Below, in pieces: positions 1 through 10,374 of a stretch of DNA of 36,824 nucleotides (position 1 is the stretch's first letter; each line of letters opens with the position of its first letter). Under the pieces are notes generated by a model, which was given only the letters and a program-made list of their open reading frames with translations, did not search any database and had not been told where the DNA came from. Where the stretch lies: contig LWCA01000246.1 in assembly GCA_001642005.1 (NCBI GenBank), positions 1 to 36,824 of the forward strand, read 5' to 3'. The stretch is from Intoshia linei. Lineage: Eukaryota; Orthonectida; Rhopaluridae. The position numbers and the translations under genes are program-made.

Positions 1-573
1 TTATTTTTCATCGGGAATGCGTAGATTTCTTGGGTTGAACTTTTGTATTTATATTAACTGGAATAAGCTCTATCAAAATAATTTTTTTTTTTAATTTTCT
101 GACCGTTAATTATTTCACATTTTTTTTTTTAATAAAATATTTTAAAAAAAAAAATATGAATACTAAAATGCTTTTTTGACTGACCGTGACGTCGTCACTT
201 ATTCGGATTGAAATTTTTTTATGTGTGTTAACATGATACAACTCTACCACCTGTAAATTTTTTGAAATTTAAAAAAAGATGGGTAATTTGTGGTTTTGGC
301 CCTAAAGATATATTTTTTTTAAATTCTCCAACTCGTTTATTTTCAAAAAGAGAGACAATTGGGGTTTTTGACCCGTAAGATGTGAGTTTGGGAGGTCAAA
401 ATTATGTTTGCGAACAAACTGTAATTGAAATGTGAACTTGAAATGGGGCGAAATTTTTGTACTCGTGTGGGATGGCACTGAAAAAAAGTGTTATTTTCGC
501 TTTAACATTTTGACTCTGTATGAGAATATTATTATAGTAAAGTTATTACATGTATATTGATTCATTTAATTAG
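1..573. repeat. Intron/upstream DNA with inverted copy of repeat family A
   Basis: No exon is visible here; this is probably an intron of the ABC transporter that continues leftwards out of the window. About 1-430 is the reverse complement of a dispersed repeat (family A) also found near 2850-3110, 10375-10935 and 32795-33330. Shared blocks include the stretch reading gatagagcttattcc on the other strand at the window edge and the block around ccccaattgtcc near 350. No reading frame is conserved among the copies, so it looks non-autonomous. Confidence 0.6.
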
Positions 574-1456
574 ATAGGTATTGTAGGAAGAACTGGATCA
601 GGAAAAACGACCCTTGCTATGTCTCTGTTCAGAATAGATAAGCCAACATCAGGATCGATTATCATAGACGGTGTAGATATTAACGAAATTGATTTACACA
701 AATTAAGATATTCAATAAGCCTAATTCCGCAAGTTCTTATATAAATTATTTTTCTAATAAAATTGTAGGATCCAGTTGTGTTTGCATTATCGATTCGCGA
801 AAATTTGGATCCGCATTTTATATCGACCGATGAAGAAATTTGGAAATCTTTGGAGCATTGTCACCTTAAAGAATATGTCAAGTCGCTAGCGCTAGGGCTC
901 AAGTATAACTGTGGTGGAAATGGGTCAAACTTTAGTGTAGGACAAAGACAATTATTGTGCTTGGGTCGTGCATTACTACGTAAATCAAAGATAATAGTTC
1001 TCGATGAAGCCACAGCATCTATAGATCCAGTGACAGACACTTTGATCCAAAAAACCATTCAAGAAAACTTCAAAAACTGCACCATTATAACTATAGCTCA
1101 TAGAATTAACACAATTTTAGACTACGATAGGTGATTACAATTGTTAATATATTTAGAAATATTCAATTAACGTCTTAACATTTCTAGTTCATTTTTATTT
1201 CGGGTAAATTTTGATTTGAATACAAAAAATGTTAGCAAATATCCAAAATTTAACACCCTAAAATACCTTAATAAATATTAACGTTAAATTATAAATATTA
1301 CAATATCAATCAATGTCATATTAAAAATTGTTAACAAAAATATTTAGAATATTGGTAATGGATAGTGGTAGGGTGGTCGAATATGATACCGTTAAAAACT
1401 TACGATATAAAAAAGGAATTTTTTTCAATCTACTTGAAGATGCTAATTTAAATTAA
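574..1456 (+). CDS. ABCC/MRP-type ABC transporter, C-terminal nucleotide-binding domain (3' end of gene)
   Basis: Three exons (574-732, 769-1130, 1348-1456) join in frame and encode the last 209 residues of an ABC transporter; earlier exons lie outside the window. In order I see Walker A (GRTGSGKT), the Q-loop (IPQDP, with the intron falling between Q and D), a signature FSVGQRQ in place of the usual LSxGQ, Walker B (IIVLDEA), the D-loop (TASID) and the H-loop (TIAHR). The text around them (LFRI..P..G, NLDP....SDEE-like, ALLRK) is typical of the second nucleotide-binding domain of ABCC/MRP exporters. These use ATP to export organic anions and glutathione conjugates at the plasma or vacuolar membrane. 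The last exon reads [14 protein letters not shown], the expected strand after the H-loop, and stops at 1454-1456. Substrate cannot be told from this part. Confidence 0.93.
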
Positions 1457-2030
1457 ATGTATACTTGTCTTATTAACGTGTTTTATTGTATTTATCCTAA
1501 ACCCTTGCTTTTTAAACTTTTTTCAGTATTAAAGTATCAATATAATTTCAATGCTTTCAAAAATACTTTTATATTCATAAATACTGTCAAGAAGCTTTTC
1601 CCAAATGCCGGTCCGTGAAAAAATCTTTACTAATTAGAAGTCAATTTATTACGTTTTTTTTAAAAATTTTATAATTTAATATTGGTCATACGTGAAAAAA
1701 TGAGGTAAAGCCTTCTGTAAAGGTCAACATTACTCGTATCGTTCTCACGGTGTTAGTAATGTAGACCCAGGAACTCGAAAATAAAAATTCTGCTCTAGCC
1801 ATTCATCATTGTTGTTTTTAATTTTCGCTTACTGAAATTGAGTTGAACAAAAATATTCATATTGAAAGCGAATTTTTTACAGTAACTACAAAAATTTATC
1901 TAGTTTTTACCATAACTATAATTCCATGACTATTATCATAATTGATACTAAAAGTTTGGGTTAATCCGTGCATAATTTACATACCAATAATATTCATTTT
2001 CGTTCAATTTAAATTTATCTCGTTCTCATC
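1457..2030. other. Intergenic spacer, ABC transporter to CRMP
   Basis: AT-rich sequence with no convincing exon. It must hold the 3' UTR of the transporter and the promoter and 5' UTR of the CRMP gene. No clear AATAAA, TATA box or known motif stands out from the background. Confidence 0.5.
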
Positions 2031-5000
2031 ATGGTTCTTACTAAACCCGTAAGAAAGGTACCAATTAATATTCAGGTTATTAGATTGTTTTTAATGAAAT
2101 TACATTTATATTATTTAATTTCATTCATATTATTGATAATTTTTAGAGCTCGCATAAACGCATTATAATAAAAAACGGAACTATTGTAAATGATGATCAT
2201 AAATTCGTAGCTGATATCTACATTGAAAATGATACAATCAAGTATTTGTTATTTGACTCATTTTTATTTTTAAAGGGACATTGGGAAGAAGTTGATGCAT
2301 CCTGGAGGTGCTCACGAAATTGATGCTACTGGATGTCTAATTTTGCCTGGTAATTTTATTTTATAAAAATTCTTATGCAAAATACATCATGAATTATCTG
2401 AGATTTTGTTTAAATGTTTCCATATTTTGTATGCACGACTAAAAATCAATGTGCACCATATTTCGCTTGAAATTTTTAAACTTTAATTTAGCAAAGTTGA
2501 CAATTCATTAGAATTATAAAGTCTAAGTTTGTTCAGACATGGTTATGTATAAAAATCTTATACTCATCAATGTTCGACAATGGGGGAATTGTTTTGATGA
2601 TGATACAATGTAACAGTTGTTTTATTATTAAGACGACATACATTTTTAGAATGATTTAAATCCATGCATTTCATGGGGTCACTGGGTTAATTTTATTAGG
2701 GGATGAATACGAAAATTTTCGCATATTTCATTCAATTTAATAAAATTTTATAAAAAAAACCAAAAATTTACCAACTCTTAACGCTTTTGCTGTCTGCATT
2801 CTGTTATGCACAGTAAAATAATCAAAAACTTTATTATTTTATGTGTTATTCTAACTTATATAATATGCTACGCGATTTTTGTTTATGTTGTGTCTTTGTG
2901 TTCAGCTTTATTTAAATAACGATCCGTCTTAGAATTTTATAAAGTTCACATTTCAATTACAGTTTTTTTTGGGGGTGTTCGAAAACATAATTTCAAACTC
3001 ACGTCTTACTGGTTTAAAAACCCCAATTGTCCCTTTTTGAAAATCAAACGATTTGGAGAATTTAAAAAAATATATATGCTGATATGGATTTTAAAATCAT
3101 AAACATTGAGTAAATAAATCATAAGATTCGGTTAATTATTGATATATAAGTGGTATTTTTAAGTATTTATTAATTTGGTACTGAATATATATTACATTGA
3201 AAATGACAAAATAGGTTTTTATAATTTTATTTTTTTTGGAATTTATGCTATTTTGACAAAATTTTTAATGAGTGTTTTTACTTTATTGTTAAGATTATAC
3301 AACTCATTCTGTCTAATAAATTATTTCTTTAATTTTATTTTTTCTGGAATTTATGCTATTTATGACAATTTTTAGGATTGGACGTTTTTACTTTACTTTT
3401 AAATGTTAAACAAAAAATTAAGATGGAATAATTCACTTTAAAGTAAAAAGTAATGTGATATGATGGTTTCACCTGCACAACTTTGGGAACTACTCCTTTA
3501 AAGGATTGATAATAGTCATTAGTAGAATTTTTAAATGGGAAGTATTTTATTTGTCAGTATTTTAATAAAAAATTTTCAGTATAAATATTAAAATGTACTT
3601 TGTCATTATTCAATTACATATTTGTCAGTTTTACTAATTTAAATAATGGCAGTATATTTAAAGTTCTGACAAAATAATTTTTTTTAATGCTTTTTCAATT
3701 TAAATACTGATAATAAATTATTGATACTGGCACCTAAAATACTGACAATTTAATAATTTTACTGAAACTATTTAAAATACTGACACTTTACGATTAAAAT
3801 ACTGACGCTATAAATACAAGCCTTTTTAAATTGTATTTTCAACGTGAATTTATTGTTTATGTATAATAAAAATGTGCCGTCGGCAGAGATAGGTCCTGTT
3901 TGTACGTAGTACATAACAGTCAACTTAGTCTTATATATTTTCAATGTGGATCACATTGGTAATTTAAAATTATACAAGTTTAAATTAAAACATAAATTTC
4001 AGACAGCGAAAGGGTTAAGGAAAAAATCCCTCTATCTGATTCCAAAAGAAAAAACCTAATTTTACCTACCTTTAAGGAAAAAACTTTTTTTATCAATATT
4101 TTGCTGAACAATCCCATTTTACCAAATTTTTAGATCAATAATTGCTATATCTGATTCCTAAAGAAAAACACCAACCCCAAAATAAATAATCCTTTTTTAC
4201 ATATATTGTTTTGAAAAATTATTTCTCAGACTAAATTTTTTTATGAATGAAATAACTTCATAATCATTATGTAGTAATTGTGTCAACCATGATTTATAAA
4301 ATGTTTAATATTCACTAAAAAATATTTTTGGGACAAAAATGTATATTAATTTACAGGTGGAATCGATTTGAATACGAATTTTGATTGTGATTTGGTGGAT
4401 GATAAAAGTTGTACTGATTATGAAATAGGTTCCAGAGCTGCATTGATCGGCGGAACAACAACTATAGGTAAATTTCGTTATTAGATATAGAAATTTTAAG
4501 GAAAATGAAAAAATTTATTTACATTATTTAATTGTTAATATTATTTTTTTGAAATTACCTCTGTAATATAGTTAACAATGTTTCATCAACTAGCTTTAAT
4601 GATAAACCTAAAGAATACATAAAAAACATCGAGAATAATGTTTGCTGTGACTTTGTTTTATCCGTTCAAGTACCTGATGATGCAAATCTGAAATATATTA
4701 AATTGATAAAAGAATACGCACTTGAATATGACATAAAAATTTTTCATATTCCTGTTGATTTAGATTTTGAAATTTTGACGTCTCTTCTTGAAACTATATC
4801 AGAGTTGGGCTGTTTGGCTGTTTTTAAACCTTTTTCAAAGAAAATATTTGAATATGTAAGTAGTTTCAATACTTAACAAATGAGAATATTCTTAAATCCA
4901 ACCATTTTTACAAAATTTCAAAATCCAGTTTTACCGACCCATAACTATAACTTGGAAAAATCCATAACTATATTATAGAAAGTTTAGAAAAGTATTGTTT

Positions 5001-6941
5001 TTGTATTTAGTATTATACAGAAAAGTAATTAAATTTTTCTTTGGATTTTTGTTACAAACTTGATCAATTTTTTTTTTAAGTGGAATATTTTTAATCTTTT
5101 ATGACATACTTTATGTAATTTTATAAATCTTGCTTAATTCTTTATTTATATAAATTCACAGTAATAAATATATACACCTTTTTAATTTAAATTGAATTTC
5201 AATAAGTAATTTTAGTTCTTGTTGGATACTCTGCAATTCGAATAAAATTGGATTTTTTCTTTTAGAGTTGGTAAAACTGGATTTTTCCCTTTATTGTTTG
5301 GTAAATGTTGATTTTTAATAAAAAGGTTTGGATTTTGTAGACGCTTTAATTGAATTGATTTTAACGTGTATATTTTCATATTTAGAATTGTGATAAATTG
5401 GCAAAGAAAAATCCCAAGGAAAAGTATGGACCAGAATTGTTAAAATATTCCTTTTCTGATGATGTATGTATTCCGTTATAATTATATTTTTGTTTTAGGA
5501 TCAAGTTTCCGTTTATATGTACATTTTGAATGTCTTGAAGAATGTCGAGTGTCCAGCTGTTTTTACTGGCATAACTAATGATGAAATATTGGATTTGGTT
5601 AAAGGTGCTTTAAAATTTCATTTTAATTAATTTTAATTTGGTAAATAGACGAAATTACTCCAAATACGCATTTATCGTTTAGTGTTCCGGCTCTTTATCA
5701 CAATGCGACAAATTTATTGAATGAATGCTGGATGCATGCAGCCTCTCATATGTGTAAACCTCCATTATCCACCAATTTTAATGTAAACAAATGTGTTTCT
5801 AAACTTGCACAAGGTTTTGGTTATAGTTCAGTAGATTCTAATCATATTGGTGTCTCTTCTAAACAAAGAATGAAAGGCTGGAGTAATGCCCGTAATATTC
5901 CGTGCGGAATAAATTCTGTTCAATATAGGATGATTGTTTTGTGGTCCCAGGGTGTTGAAGTAAATTAAATTTATTATTTTATGTATGTTCAAATTTTAGA
6001 AAAGTGGAATTATTGACCCTTGCAAGTTTGTTGCCATTACCAGTTCAAATGCTGCAAAATTATTAAACATGTATCCTAAAAAGGTTAATTATAATGATTA
6101 AAATATTTAACTAAGGGGTAGATGAATGAATTGACCACGTCTTTAAATTAGGTTTAGAATAATGCTTCCAGAGCTATTGATTAAAATCAATTCACTAATT
6201 TTATTCATTACATTTTTTTGAACTCAAAAATCTGAAATTTTTTCAATTAATATTGGAAAATATCTGAATTTTAATTTAATTGTTTTAATTAGGGACGTAT
6301 CGATGTTGAATCTATTGCAGATATTGTCATATTAAATACTTTGAGTAATACGGAAATTGATGCTACACCTCAAGATGGTTGTGATATGAGTATCTATTCA
6401 GAATTGGATTCAAAAGTTAAGATTCAGTATGTGATAAAATCTGGACAAATTGTAGTTGACAATGAAGTATTTTTTTTTAAATTTTCTTCAATTTTCTTTA
6501 GGATGTTTTTATTCACAATCAAATTGGTAAGCATTGCCAAGTTGAAGAGTTTTCGTACATGTACGACACTGTGGACAGAGTTAAGGAGGTTTTTTAATTT
6601 TATTTAAACAAAATATTCTTATTTTTCATTTAGTCGAGCCAGACTAAAACTCCGTGTATTTCCCGAGATAAACCAAATGATGTTATCGAAGATGATATTA
6701 TTGTGCCAAAAGAAACAAATGGTCATTGTACACCTGATAAGCCAATTGAAGAAGAATTTGTGAATAAAACCAGAAGAAATCCTACCGGCGTTCAAAGTCA
6801 GTTAGTTTCATCAATTTCATTTGGAGGTTTTATTTTATATTATTTTTATAAATTTTTAAACTAGATTATGCGGAAATTAAAGAAAAACCCTCAACTAAAG
6901 TATCTAATCCTCCCGGAGGAAAATCTACCAGGTTGTGGTAA
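2031..6941 (+). CDS. CRMP: Collapsin response mediator protein (CRMP, dihydropyrimidinase-like), complete 13-exon gene
   Basis: Exons: 2031-2048, 2147-2241, 2276-2349, 4357-4467, 4572-4855, 5386-5463, 5499-5604, 5649-5959, 6000-6083, 6293-6466, 6502-6588, 6634-6826, 6865-6941; all phases agree, giving about 563 residues, the usual CRMP length. An alternative donor would end exon 1 at 2057 (+3 residues). CRMPs are cytosolic adaptors that bind tubulin and actin regulators and guide axon growth. Evidence: N-terminal IIIKNGTIVND, PGGID near residue 62, GGTTTI, the CCDF block, the C-terminal half with ITSSNAAKLLNMYPKKGRIDVESIADIVI, and a tail ending in NPPGGKS, matching the basic APPGGR tail of animal CRMPs. 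The HxH zinc ligands of true dihydropyrimidinases are N68 and N70 here, so no catalysis is expected. The sequence is very divergent; a DHPase-derived pseudoenzyme is the only alternative. Confidence 0.9.
2850..3110 (+). repeat. Repeat family A, partial copy in CRMP intron 3
   Basis: Shares ordered blocks with 32800-33040: cgcgatttttgttt, the run ending in atttcaattac followed by ggttttt-like sequence, aaaaaccccaattgtccct, and tttggagaatttaaaaaaat. Orientation is the same as at 32.8 kb and opposite to the copy at 1-430. No terminal repeats or coding potential are visible. Confidence 0.7.
3416..3942 (+). repeat. Repeat family C, copy 1, interrupted by a MITE
   Basis: Matches about 19570-19802 over nearly its whole length when the inserted 286-bp element (3537-3822) is removed. 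Diagnostic shared blocks are ttcactttaaagtaaaaag, cctttaaaggattgataata and tgtttgtacgtagtacataa. The family has no open frame; origin unknown (SINE or MITE). Confidence 0.8.
3537..3822 (+). mobile_element. 286-bp MITE with ~30-bp terminal inverted repeats and 9-bp target duplication
   Basis: The left end (gggaagtatttt...gtcagtattttaat) and the reverse complement of the right end agree at 22 of 30 positions. The direct repeat tttttaaat flanks both sides (3528-3536 and 3823-3831). The paralogous family C copy near 19690 lacks the insert and carries one tttttaa-like site there, giving the empty site. Several internal copies of aaaatactgac lie in inverted orientation near the ends. A GG terminus with an 8-9-bp duplication suggests a Merlin- or Mutator-like parent; no transposase is present. 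Confidence 0.8.
4856..5385 (+). other. CRMP intron 5 with low-complexity repeat fragments
   Basis: A 530-bp intron. Near 4895-4930 and 5265-5340 it carries fragments such as ttggtaaaactggatttttccct, related in both orientations to the dispersed accaatatttt/aaaaatcc family seen at 28.5, 30.9 and 35.8 kb. No exon seen. Confidence 0.55.
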
Positions 6942-7104
6942 ATTTGTTGTTTGAAATTCATTAAAAATTTTGTCTTATGCGTGTAATTTTTAATTTAAAC
7001 ACAATTATACTAATCTTTTTATGAATGACCCATGGAAAAAAGTTGAGAAACTGATAAGATTTCACATATTATAGTTACAAAGTTCGTATTTTATTAATAT
7101 TTCT

Positions 7105-7612
7105 ATGGTATCTTTATTTATGTCTGAAACAGACATTTTATCTGAAATAAAACGAAGTGGGAAATTTGACGAATGGCGTCATAATGCTTTTAATACTATG
7201 AAATCGAGCGTATTTTATGCATTTTTTTTAATTTCATATTTATTAGAAGAAATATCGTAAACTTGCAGATAAAATAAAAAAATACGCTACAACACATACA
7301 AGGGATTTAAAGTTGGACGTAGAATCTCGAAAATATTCAATTCGGGAAGATTTTACAAACATTATTTTCAAGTAAACTTTTAATTTTTGAAATAAAAATT
7401 AAACAGAAATGGATCTATAAAGAAGGAAATGATGGAATTGATAAACTACAATTTAAACGAAAAAAATATGTGTTTATCAATTGGAAATTACTTGCATTCG
7501 ATAAATCCAGGTTAACTCAAAAAAATGAAATTAATGAATTATAGAAAAGAGTGAAATTGAATTAAATATTCCATTACCCCAAGATTCTCCAATTAATAAA
7601 ACTTTGAAATAA
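7105..7612 (+). CDS. BOD1/Shg1-like protein (small, four exons)
   Basis: Exons 7105-7209, 7247-7371, 7407-7510 and 7545-7612 are in frame and give about 133 residues; a second in-frame ATG at 7120 would shorten the product by five. The protein reads ILSEIKRSGKFDEWR, then KKYRKLADKIKKYATTHT, then YSIREDFTNIIFKNGS and MMELINYNLN. This follows the order of the Shg1/BOD1 domain (LK..G.FD.FR, YQ.LR..V..FV..H, LR......GML....D.II.Q). BOD1 proteins act at kinetochores on PP2A-B56; Shg1 belongs to the Set1/COMPASS histone methyltransferase complex. The assignment is by pattern only and similarity is weak. The gene starts 163 bp after the CRMP stop on the same strand and converges with BiP. Confidence 0.55.
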
Positions 7613-7626
7613 ATGTATATTTGATG

Positions 7627-7632
7627 AATAAA
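7627..7632 (+). terminator. Poly(A) signal AATAAA of the BOD1-like gene
   Basis: Canonical hexamer 15 nt after the stop at 7610-7612 and inside the 37-bp gap before the BiP stop on the opposite strand. The two transcripts are therefore expected to overlap at their 3' ends. Confidence 0.6.
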
Positions 7633-7649
7633 ATTATCTGTGATAATTT

Positions 7650-9767
7650 TTACAATTCAGTGTGCTCATCATCTTCTTTAGGTTCTGCCTTTTCTTCGGA
7701 TTTTTCACTTTCCTTGTATTTGGATACAATTTTAGTTGTGTTTTCTTCAAACTTTTTCAATTCACTGTTCATTTCTTCAGCAGACGATTCCATGTGATGT
7801 GAATCAATCCAAGCGATGGCATCGCTGATAATTGTTTCTAATTCTGTTTTATCTTCTTCAGACAATTTTCCGCCCATTTTTTCCTTGTCATTGACATCGT
7901 TGCGAAGTCCATATACAGTAGATTCAAATTTATTCTTGGCTTCAGCCTTAGATTGGGCGACTTTGTCTTCATCGGCGTATTTTTCGGCGTCGTTGATCAT
8001 TCTGTCAATGTCTTCAGCTGACAATTTACTGTTTTCTTGGTTAATCTTGATAGATTCACTAAGTCCAGATCCTTTATCGGCGGCGGTAACGTGAAGAATA
8101 GAGTTAGCGTCCATTTCAAATGTAACCTCAATTTGTGGAACACCTCTCGGTGCCTTCTTGATACCTTTCAAATCGAATTTGCCCAATAGATGGTTGTCTT
8201 TGACCATTGATCTTTCACCTTCATGGACACTGATAGTAACAGTATCTTGGTTATCAGCAGCGGTAGAAAATATTTGAGTTTTTTTGGTTGGTATAACACT
8301 GTTTCTGGGAATAACTTTTGTCATCACCCCTCCAACAGTTTCGATACCCAAAGTCAATGGGTTGACGTCAATTAAAACAATACTGTCACCACCATCTGCA
8401 CCACTCAAAACACCAGCTTGAACTGCAGCTCCATATGCAATGGCTTCATCGGGGTTGATTCCACTGGCTGGTTCCTTTCCATTCAAAAATTGTTGAACAA
8501 GTTTTCGGACTTTAGGAATACGAGTAGAACCTCCTACCAAAACGACTTCATCAATTTCAGAAATTTTGAGATCGGCGTCATCCATAACTTTTTTGATGAT
8601 TTTCAATGATTTTTTAAAGTAATCCTAAATTGATACATTATACCAAATTTATTTTAACAATTACCATATTCAAATCCTCGAATTTGGCACGAGTTAAACT
8701 TTCTTTAAAATTTAGTCCTTTGAAGAAGGCTTCGATTTCTATTTTGGCCAATTGTTTAGTAGACAACTGTCTTTTTGCCTTTTCTACCTCTCTGCGAAGT
8801 CGTTGAACGGCTTTTTCATTTTGTCGTACATCTACATTGTTGCGTTTGTTGAAAAGTTTGATAAAGTAATCAATGACTCGGTTATCAAAATCTTCTCCAC
8901 CTAAATGAGTATCTCCATTGGTTGCCAATACTTCAAATACTCCATTGTCAATGGTAAGCAAAGTAACGTCAAATGTACCACCTCCCAAATCGTAAACCAA
9001 AACGTTTTTTTCGTCAGTTTTGTCCAATCCATAAGCAATGGCGGCAGCGGTACTAATTTAATATTAATTTTATAAAATTAAAATATTACGGTTCGTTGAT
9101 AATTCTCTTGACATTTAGTCCAGCAATTTTACCTGCGTCTTTTGTAGCTTGACGTTGAGCATCATTAAAGTATGCTGGAACAGTTACAACAGCGCAAGTT
9201 ATGGTTTGATTAAGGTATCCTTCGGCAGTTGTTTTCATGTAGTTCAAAACTGCAGCACTAACTTCTTCTGGCGCCAAGTGTAATTTTCTGTTATCACAGT
9301 TAACTTCGAGTTGTGGTTTATTGTTGACGTTATTGGTCTAATAAAATTTAAAAAATATATAATCAGTTACTTACAATAAATGGAAACACTTTAAGGTCCT
9401 TTTGAAGCATGGCATTGTCAAATTCAACGCCAATCATTCTCTTAATACTGTGGAAAGTATTTTTAAAGTTATGAGTTTGTTGATTTTTGGCCGCATCACC
9501 GATTGATCGCGTACAATCTTCGTTGTAGGCGACGTAGCTAGGTGTTATTCTGTTTCCCTGTTCGTTAGATATAATTTCAACGCGTCCATTCTTGTAAATA
9601 CCAACTCTAAAAATAATTACATTTAATCAAATCTCAAATTACACTGAATAAGTTGTTCCTAAATCAATTCCTATACACAGACCATCCTTTGATTCCTCCT
9701 TTTCTTCCTCTCCATATATATAACATGTTAAACTTAATAATAAAATTGTAAAAAATTTAATTTTCAT
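7650..9767 (-). CDS. HSPA5: BiP/GRP78, ER-lumenal Hsp70 chaperone, complete five-exon gene
   Basis: Exons on the minus strand: 9767-9643, 9606-9375, 9337-9090, 9052-8665, 8624-7650; in frame, 655 residues, the normal BiP length. BiP is the ATP-driven chaperone of the ER lumen: it binds unfolded chains, gates the translocon and holds stress sensors inactive. I see a hydrophobic signal peptide (about residues 1-19) followed by an acidic stretch, the Hsp70 nucleotide-binding signatures (GIDLGTTYS at 33-41, [23 protein letters not shown]), the substrate-binding domain with NPLTLGIET, and a charged lid. It ends in HTEL, a KDEL-type retrieval variant. The residue after TTYS is V where Hsp70s usually have C. 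Four introns are 36-40 bp. Several ACGTG boxes upstream fit control by the unfolded-protein response. Confidence 0.97.
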
Positions 9768-9835
9768 GTTAATTCTGGGTAAAAATTGATATTATGAAAA
9801 TTATGAAAACGATATCCACTAATAATCGTTCAGAA

Positions 9836-10019
9836 TGACGTGTTCGAATAGTATTTCTCAAATATGTTTGTCGTAGCGTTGTTGCTACATAACACGTATG
9901 CAGTTTATTTTGAATTCAACGCTTTAAATTTCGACACGTAATTTATTTGTTTGATAATCAATAAGGTTTGCTGAAATTATTTAATCCAATATACGTGGCA
10001 TGTTTAATGGTAGACACGT
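9836..10019 (-). promoter_or_regulatory. Cluster of ACGTG (UPR-type) boxes upstream of BiP
   Basis: Five ACGTG/CACGT cores lie within 185 bp, about 70-250 bp upstream of the BiP start: TGACGTG 9836-9842, CACGT 9893-9897, 9935-9939 and 10015-10019, and ACGTG 9993-9997, the last just after a CCAAT at 9986-9990. In animals XBP1 and ATF6 bind ACGTG-core elements (UPRE, ERSE) in BiP promoters. No exact vertebrate ERSE (CCAAT-N9-CCACG) is present, so binding is inferred. Confidence 0.6.
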
Positions 10020-10374
10020 AAGTTGACCCTGAATTGTGCGTTCATTAAGATATATAATTTTAATTTACATACATTACATTACCTTATTATTTAACTTATT
10101 ATATTTACTAGGATATTAAAAATTAATTTGAATAAATGCTTAATGACGTCAGATAAAAGAATAATTTACTCAAATATATAAATATTTATTCAAAATTTTG
10201 ACTAAAATCTTTTTGTATTTTGAAGAACATCCTTGGCATATTTTAATTTATGAGTATAATACAAAATATGTATTACATATGAATGTCATTCTTTATTTGT
10301 ATAAAAATGGATATGTGTGTAACCATTTGTTGAAAAAATTCATAGTCGCAGGATTTTAAAAAACCCAATTTCTA

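Larger units (their letters stand above)
2350..4356 (+). other. Long CRMP intron 3 built largely of repeats
   Basis: A 2,007-bp intron in a gene whose other introns are mostly 34-45 bp. It contains a fragment near 2665-2720 shared with the hAT-like elements at 18790 and 28470, a family A copy (about 2850-3110), a family C copy (about 3416-3942) split by a 286-bp MITE, and a low-complexity block (about 4010-4200) of the accaatatttt/aaaaaatccc family. An ORF at 3175-3375 is AT-rich low-complexity sequence without homology. Confidence 0.75.

Noticed and set aside
861-1058. Minus-strand ORF opposite the ABC transporter exon
   Set aside because: It is the antisense shadow of the ATP-binding exon and has no family resemblance.
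2049-2057. Choice between two CRMP exon 1 donors
   Set aside because: Both keep phase; I chose the donor GTAAGA at 2049 over GTACCA at 2058 as the better consensus, but cannot exclude the other.
3175-3375. 66-residue + strand ORF in CRMP intron 3
   Set aside because: Low-complexity F/I/Y-rich text with an internal repeat, lying in repeat DNA inside an intron.
5717-5968. ORF that might be read as a separate small gene
   Set aside because: It is part of CRMP exon 8 (5649-5959) running past the splice donor.
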